Of a DNA stretch of 64,000 nucleotides, positions 60,501 to 64,000 are shown piece by piece. The DNA is from Chloroflexota bacterium (GTDB lineage: Bacteria; Chloroflexota; Dehalococcoidia; DSTF01; RBG-16-68-14): assembly GCA_029262675.1 (NCBI GenBank), contig JAJCYW010000017.1, positions 1 to 64,000 on the forward strand. Direction: 5' to 3'. Position 1 is the first letter of the stretch. Each line of letters opens with the position of its first letter. The position numbers and the translations under genes are program-made. Under the pieces are notes generated by a model, which was not told where the DNA came from, ran no database searches, and saw only the letters and a program-made list of their open reading frames with translations.

Positions 60501-61869
60501 CAGCACCTTCCTGCGTCGAGGCAACGCTCAGAGCCCCTCGAGATCCACCTCTTCGAGATACATGACTCTCGACCTCCCTGCGGGATGAGGCCTCTCTTGG
60601 CACTCTCACCGCAGGCGTCTGGCTTTTTGACACGCCAGGGGTCCCGCCCTTGAGAAGCTCAATGCTCTCTTCGAAGATCCCCAGCATGGCCTGAGCGTAC
60701 CGTCGCCAGGACAGCGTATCGACGACGTGCTGGCGCCCACGCTCTGCAACAGCCATCCTGAGCTCAGGGCTGTCTATGACACGAGACAGTACTGAGGCGA
60801 TGGCGTCCGGACGACGCGGTGGTACCAGGAACGCAGTCTTGCCGTCCTCCAGGATCTCCTGCACGGCAGCGCCGGTGGACACGATGACGGGCTTGCCACA
60901 GGCCATTGCCTCGGTGACGGCCAAGCCCCAGGTCTGATTCTCGTTGGGGAAGATGAACGCATCGCAGGCGCGGTAATAGAGCGGCAGTGTATTCTCCGAA
61001 ACAGCGCCTGTGAAGGTGACGCGTTGACTTAGCCCTAGGTCGTAGGTCAGCGATCGAAGGCGCTTGGCATAGTCGGGATGCAGAAGTGGGGAGCCGACGA
61101 TTAGGTAGTGGATGTTGTGGCCTTCAGCGACGGCTTTGGCGACTCCAGCCAGGCTGTCCTCCAACCGGCGGTGGGGCATGAGGATGCCCAGGGACAAGAG
61201 AAGGAATGTCTCAGGCGATATCGCATGCTCCCCGCGGATGTCAGCTAGCTCCACCGGGTCATCAGTTAGCCAGGGAGTCAGGTCGATTCCACTCCTGACT
61301 ACCCCAGAGTCGGTGCCATAGGTTTCGTCGACTTGGCGCTTGGCAAAGCGGGAGAGCACGACAATCTTCGAAACGTCGGGAGTCGTGCGAAGGTCATGCC
61401 AGCGCTGAACACGACTTATGAGCCGCCGCAAAGGCGCTATCAGGCCGCGAAAGCCGGGGGGAAAGTCATCTGACGGCGAGGGCGGATCCCAGGGTGGGTC
61501 ATTGCACATCCAGACCACCGCTGGCGGCGGAAAGCTCCGCCGTGCCGCCCGCACCGCCGCCCAGTGGGGAGGCCAGTGATGAGGATTCAGAATGTCAAAG
61601 GGCCCGCGCAGGTAGCGCGCGAGGTGACGCATGTCCAGATAATCGCGAAGCCGCCTTGACGGAACGGGCAGGCGCGCCAGCATGTGCCGTCCAGTGACCA
61701 CGATACGCAGTTGAGCGCAGACCTCAGAGTAACAGCGCTGCGGATCATGGGCCGTGGTATACAGCACCACTTCGTGACCCATGTCTTGCAGCTCTCTCGC
61801 CAAATAGACCGCCTGGCGCTCGCCGCCTCCCTGCCGTTTGAGCTCTGCGATGAGAATTGCGATTCGCAC
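60478..61869 (-). CDS. GT4 family glycosyltransferase
   Basis: A protein of 463 aa. N-terminal ELKRQGGGERQAVYLARELQ, then KIVVLSRFAKRQVDETYG; the C-terminal domain has FLLLSLGILMPHRRLEDSL and FIFPNENQTWGLAVTEAMACGKPVI (split family pattern). About 45 C-terminal residues are Ser/Arg-rich and probably disordered. It overlaps the next GT4 gene by 23 nt. Confidence 0.92.
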   Translation of the reverse strand: MRIAILIAELKRQGGGERQAVYLARELQDMGHEVVLYTTAHDPQRCYSEVCAQLRIVVTGRHMLARLPVPSRRLRDYLDMRHLARYLRGPFDILNPHHWPPHWAAVRAARRSFPPPAVVWMCNDPPWDPPSPSDDFPPGFRGLIAPLRRLISRVQRWHDLRTTPDVSKIVVLSRFAKRQVDETYGTDSGVVRSGIDLTPWLTDDPVELADIRGEHAISPETFLLLSLGILMPHRRLEDSLAGVAKAVAEGHNIHYLIVGSPLLHPDYAKRLRSLTYDLGLSQRVTFTGAVSENTLPLYYRACDAFIFPNENQTWGLAVTEAMACGKPVIVSTGAAVQEILEDGKTAFLVPPRRPDAIASVLSRVIDSPELRMAVAERGRQHVVDTLSWRRYAQAMLGIFEESIELLKGGTPGVSKSQTPAVRVPREASSRREVESHVSRRGGSRGALSVASTQEGADEDAGTR

Positions 61870-61872
61870 GGG

Positions 61873-62574
61873 TTACCTACCCTCTCCTCGTGTTCGTCTA
61901 GTAGCTAGCACAGGCTTCCTGGCCATAACGTGGAGTGCTGAACCAAGCTCCGCAAAGAAGGGCACATGGCGGAGCCCAAGAAGCCAGCGGGCCGCCTTGG
62001 ACGTCAGCCGCCGGTTGGCCAAATACGGAGCCAGCGTGTACCAGCGCTCGACCACGAATCCGGTTCGGACGAGGAGTTCGACCAGATCAGTTTTCGAGTA
62101 GATCAGGCGGTGATCCGGATCATGGAAGAGGTCCGGGTCTGGATACCTGCCATTCGGTGTAGCCAACACCACCCGACCTCCTGGCCGGAGCACCCGATGC
62201 CATTCCGTCAGGAGCGCGTCGCCATCCGTGAGGTGCTCTACCACGTGCTGGCCAACCACACCATCGAACGAATTGTCTGCCACAGGGAGTCTTAGCCCGT
62301 TTGCGTGGATGACGGCCACCGAGGGCTGGTGCTTCCGCACAAGCCGCAGCGCCCTTTGATTCGTATCTAGGCCAACGGGCTCTGCGCCGCGTTTTTCACA
62401 CAACTCCAAGAGTGCGCCACCGCCACATCCGACTTCTAGAACACACTCGCCCGGCTTCGGGTCTAACAAGGAGCACAGATAGCGCGTTTCCACGCGGAAC
62501 ATCGAACTCGCTTGGCGTTCAGAGTAGTACTGCTCTGAATACGACACGCTTGTAGCGGTCACCTGTGTACTCAT
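61873..62574 (-). CDS. Class I SAM-dependent methyltransferase
   Basis: 233 aa from the ATG at 62574 behind AAGAAGGAAG; the frame is open to 62721 but overlaps the previous gene. Motif I VLEVGCGGGALLEL, then VGLDTNQRALRLV and HVVEHLTDGDALLTEWHRVLRPGG. It is the UbiE/COQ5-like group often found in polysaccharide clusters, where it methylates a sugar or caps a chain. Confidence 0.9.
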   Translation of the reverse strand: MSTQVTATSVSYSEQYYSERQASSMFRVETRYLCSLLDPKPGECVLEVGCGGGALLELCEKRGAEPVGLDTNQRALRLVRKHQPSVAVIHANGLRLPVADNSFDGVVGQHVVEHLTDGDALLTEWHRVLRPGGRVVLATPNGRYPDPDLFHDPDHRLIYSKTDLVELLVRTGFVVERWYTLAPYLANRRLTSKAARWLLGLRHVPFFAELGSALHVMARKPVLATRRTRGEGR

Positions 62575-62615
62575 GGATTCTTCCTTCTTAGGAACTCGGT
62601 GATCGAGAGACGTTC

Positions 62616-63500
62616 TCATGGACTCGGGCGATCCTGATCGGACAAGCTGGGCTTTCTCCCCACCGCCATCAGACTCCAACCCCACGAGTTTGTGATGACG
62701 TTGTCCGCCGAGTCGAACCACTTGACGAACGATGATGCCCGATCAATCAGGGTCATGTACTTCTGCTCCAGCGATGCTGGCAACCCCAGCGGCGGGAATG
62801 GCCTGATGCCCCAAACCCTGACATCCGTCAATCCCGCCTGCTCCAGAACTCGCCGGGAACCGTTCCTCCCCAAGGGCTTCTCATAGAAGTCAGGCACAAG
62901 CTTTCGCCAGCTATGGAGCGCTTTTCGCACCCGCAACCTGGCCAGGTTGTACGAGGCGGAGGCGGCCATATCGAACAGCCGGCCTGCTACGAGCGCCGAC
63001 GGCCGGAACGACACCACTTCCGCCACGAATAGTCCGCCTGGGCGAAGAGTACGCACCATACCGTCCATCGCCGGCCCCATGTCTTCGAAGTGTTCCAGCA
63101 GCCCGAAACTGGTGACGACATCGAATGAGCCGTCCGGAACCGGTGGCGCCTCGACGTGGCCGACGAGCAGTTCCAGTTCTTCCCCCAGCCCGTGAGACGC
63201 GGCGTTCTGGGAGGCCATCTCCAGACCGTCTTCAGAGATGTCTAATCCGGTCACACGCCAGCCCTGCAGCCCGAGGTCGATGCCGATACCAGCGGCCCCG
63301 CATCCGCACTCCAGCACGGTGCTCCCAGGACCGTACCCTTCGCTGATGAGCAAGTCCCGCATAAGGTCCGCCTTGAACCGTTCCAGGAGCTGCCATTGAT
63401 TGCGAGGCCGCTCCGCGGGGTACGTCATGTCATACTCCGCCGCGGCAATGTGGGTCTGCCACTGCCTGCGAAAGTGATCGATGCTTCCGTTAGCGTTCAT
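62616..63500 (-). CDS. Class I SAM-dependent methyltransferase
   Basis: A protein of 294 aa. Motif I VLECGCGAAGIGIDLGL (about 62-78), GLDISEDGLEMA and FGLLEHFEDMGPAMDGMVRTLRPGG. The longer C-terminal half has aromatic segments (SWRKLVPDFYEKPLGRNGSR) that may bind a lipid-linked or sugar substrate. The flippase stop overlaps its start by 4 nt. Confidence 0.9.
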   Translation of the reverse strand: MNANGSIDHFRRQWQTHIAAAEYDMTYPAERPRNQWQLLERFKADLMRDLLISEGYGPGSTVLECGCGAAGIGIDLGLQGWRVTGLDISEDGLEMASQNAASHGLGEELELLVGHVEAPPVPDGSFDVVTSFGLLEHFEDMGPAMDGMVRTLRPGGLFVAEVVSFRPSALVAGRLFDMAASASYNLARLRVRKALHSWRKLVPDFYEKPLGRNGSRRVLEQAGLTDVRVWGIRPFPPLGLPASLEQKYMTLIDRASSFVKWFDSADNVITNSWGWSLMAVGRKPSLSDQDRPSP

Positions 63501-64000
63501 GATCTCCCTCCATATTGCGCGCCCGACCGGAGCGGCGGTGACGAATTTGCAGCGGGCGGGCGGTTAACCAGGCTCCGCCGCCCAGGCGCCGGTAGTAGGT
63601 CCCAGATACCAGCGACCTCCCGTACGCCAAGGACGGCGCAGACGAGCAGATACACGCAAGCGCTCGCCACAAGGAGGGCAAGCAGCTCGCCGGCGCCTAC
63701 GACGTACGAAGGCGAAGCATGAGCATGATCTATCGCCAGATAGGCCACAGCGTAGAAGGCCACCATGCCAATCCCGGCCAGCAGCGGCCTGACGGCGAAG
63801 GCGGCTAGCTTTCTCAGCGATGGCACCTCTGGGACACGCCTGGCGATCCAAAACGTAAGGAGCATGACCAGGGCGAAATGGACTGTTCTGGCCAAGGCGA
63901 GCCCTACCACGGACCCCATCTGGCTCAGCGCCACGGCCAATGCGGCATAGGGTCCTAAGGCCAACACCTCTACCTTGAGCGGGGTCGCGAAATCCCCCGT
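63497..64000 (-). CDS. Polysaccharide flippase (Wzx/MurJ-like), C-terminal part
   Basis: The frame is open from the window edge, so the N-terminus lies outside. About 168 residues are visible: TPLKVEVLALGPYAALAVALSQMGSVVG at the edge (written here as landmarks), three or four helices, then a Pro/Arg/Ser tail. The pattern fits the last helices of MATE-like lipid-linked oligosaccharide flippases, which the neighbouring ligase and transferases require. A different polytopic protein cannot be excluded. Confidence 0.65.
   Translation of the reverse strand, partial: TGDFATPLKVEVLALGPYAALAVALSQMGSVVGLALARTVHFALVMLLTFWIARRVPEVPSLRKLAAFAVRPLLAGIGMVAFYAVAYLAIDHAHASPSYVVGAGELLALLVASACVYLLVCAVLGVREVAGIWDLLPAPGRRSLVNRPPAANSSPPLRSGAQYGGRS

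Overview
The window is high-GC bacterial DNA (roughly 60-65% G+C by eye), with mostly co-directional gene runs, many 1-4 nt ATGA/TGATG gene overlaps and frequent GTG/TTG starts. Secreted proteins ending in paired dockerin-like repeats of the form D-V-[DN]-C-x-G-x-[VA]-[NT]-[SA]-[IL]-D, an Flp pilin beside a CpaF ATPase, proline-threonine linkers and a PsrABC-type molybdoenzyme together suggest an uncultivated Chloroflexota (Dehalococcoidia-like). That placement is inference; no rRNA or other marker gene is present.

Layout. 1-5242 (minus): six closely packed genes, four of which encode double- or multi-Cys4 zinc-ribbon proteins with membrane, coiled-coil or Gly/Pro-repeat tails; function unknown. 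5261-5471: two tandem ~105-bp elements with inverted-repeat ends. 5459-6337: a short-chain dehydrogenase. 6338-7945: lower-GC, gene-poor stretch. 7946-19792 (plus): a respiratory and sensory island with a PhnD-like binding lipoprotein, a HAMP histidine kinase and LuxR-type regulator, then a molybdopterin oxidoreductase, a four-cluster ferredoxin, an NrfD membrane subunit and a TorD chaperone, then a GAF histidine kinase with its own LuxR-type regulator. The first trio looks like a periplasmic oxyanion sensor for the enzyme behind it; the second pair looks like a redox sensor. A degenerate tRNA 3' half (19818-19862) follows.

20.4-37.3 kb is mixed: three dockerin-tailed secreted proteins, methyltransferase, YcaQ-like DNA glycosylase, a PEP-synthase/rifampin-phosphotransferase-like enzyme split into two divergent genes around a 19-bp inverted repeat, an MFS pump, two degenerate receiver proteins, Flp pilin plus CpaF, and an Eis-type acetyltransferase preceded by a sigma70 promoter, an 18-codon leader ORF and an intrinsic terminator (a probable attenuator).

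37.4-47.4 kb holds polytopic glycosyltransferase-like proteins and two GT2 enzymes. 47.6-50.5 kb holds a 1-Cys peroxiredoxin, an isocitrate/isopropylmalate-type dehydrogenase and a dual-specificity phosphatase. 50.5-64 kb (minus) is a surface-polysaccharide locus: nucleotide-sugar enzymes resembling the WlbA/B/C route, an epimerase with a zinc-knuckle insert, a priming sugar transferase, four GT4 enzymes, an O-antigen-ligase-like protein, two methyltransferases and the end of a flippase that runs off the window.
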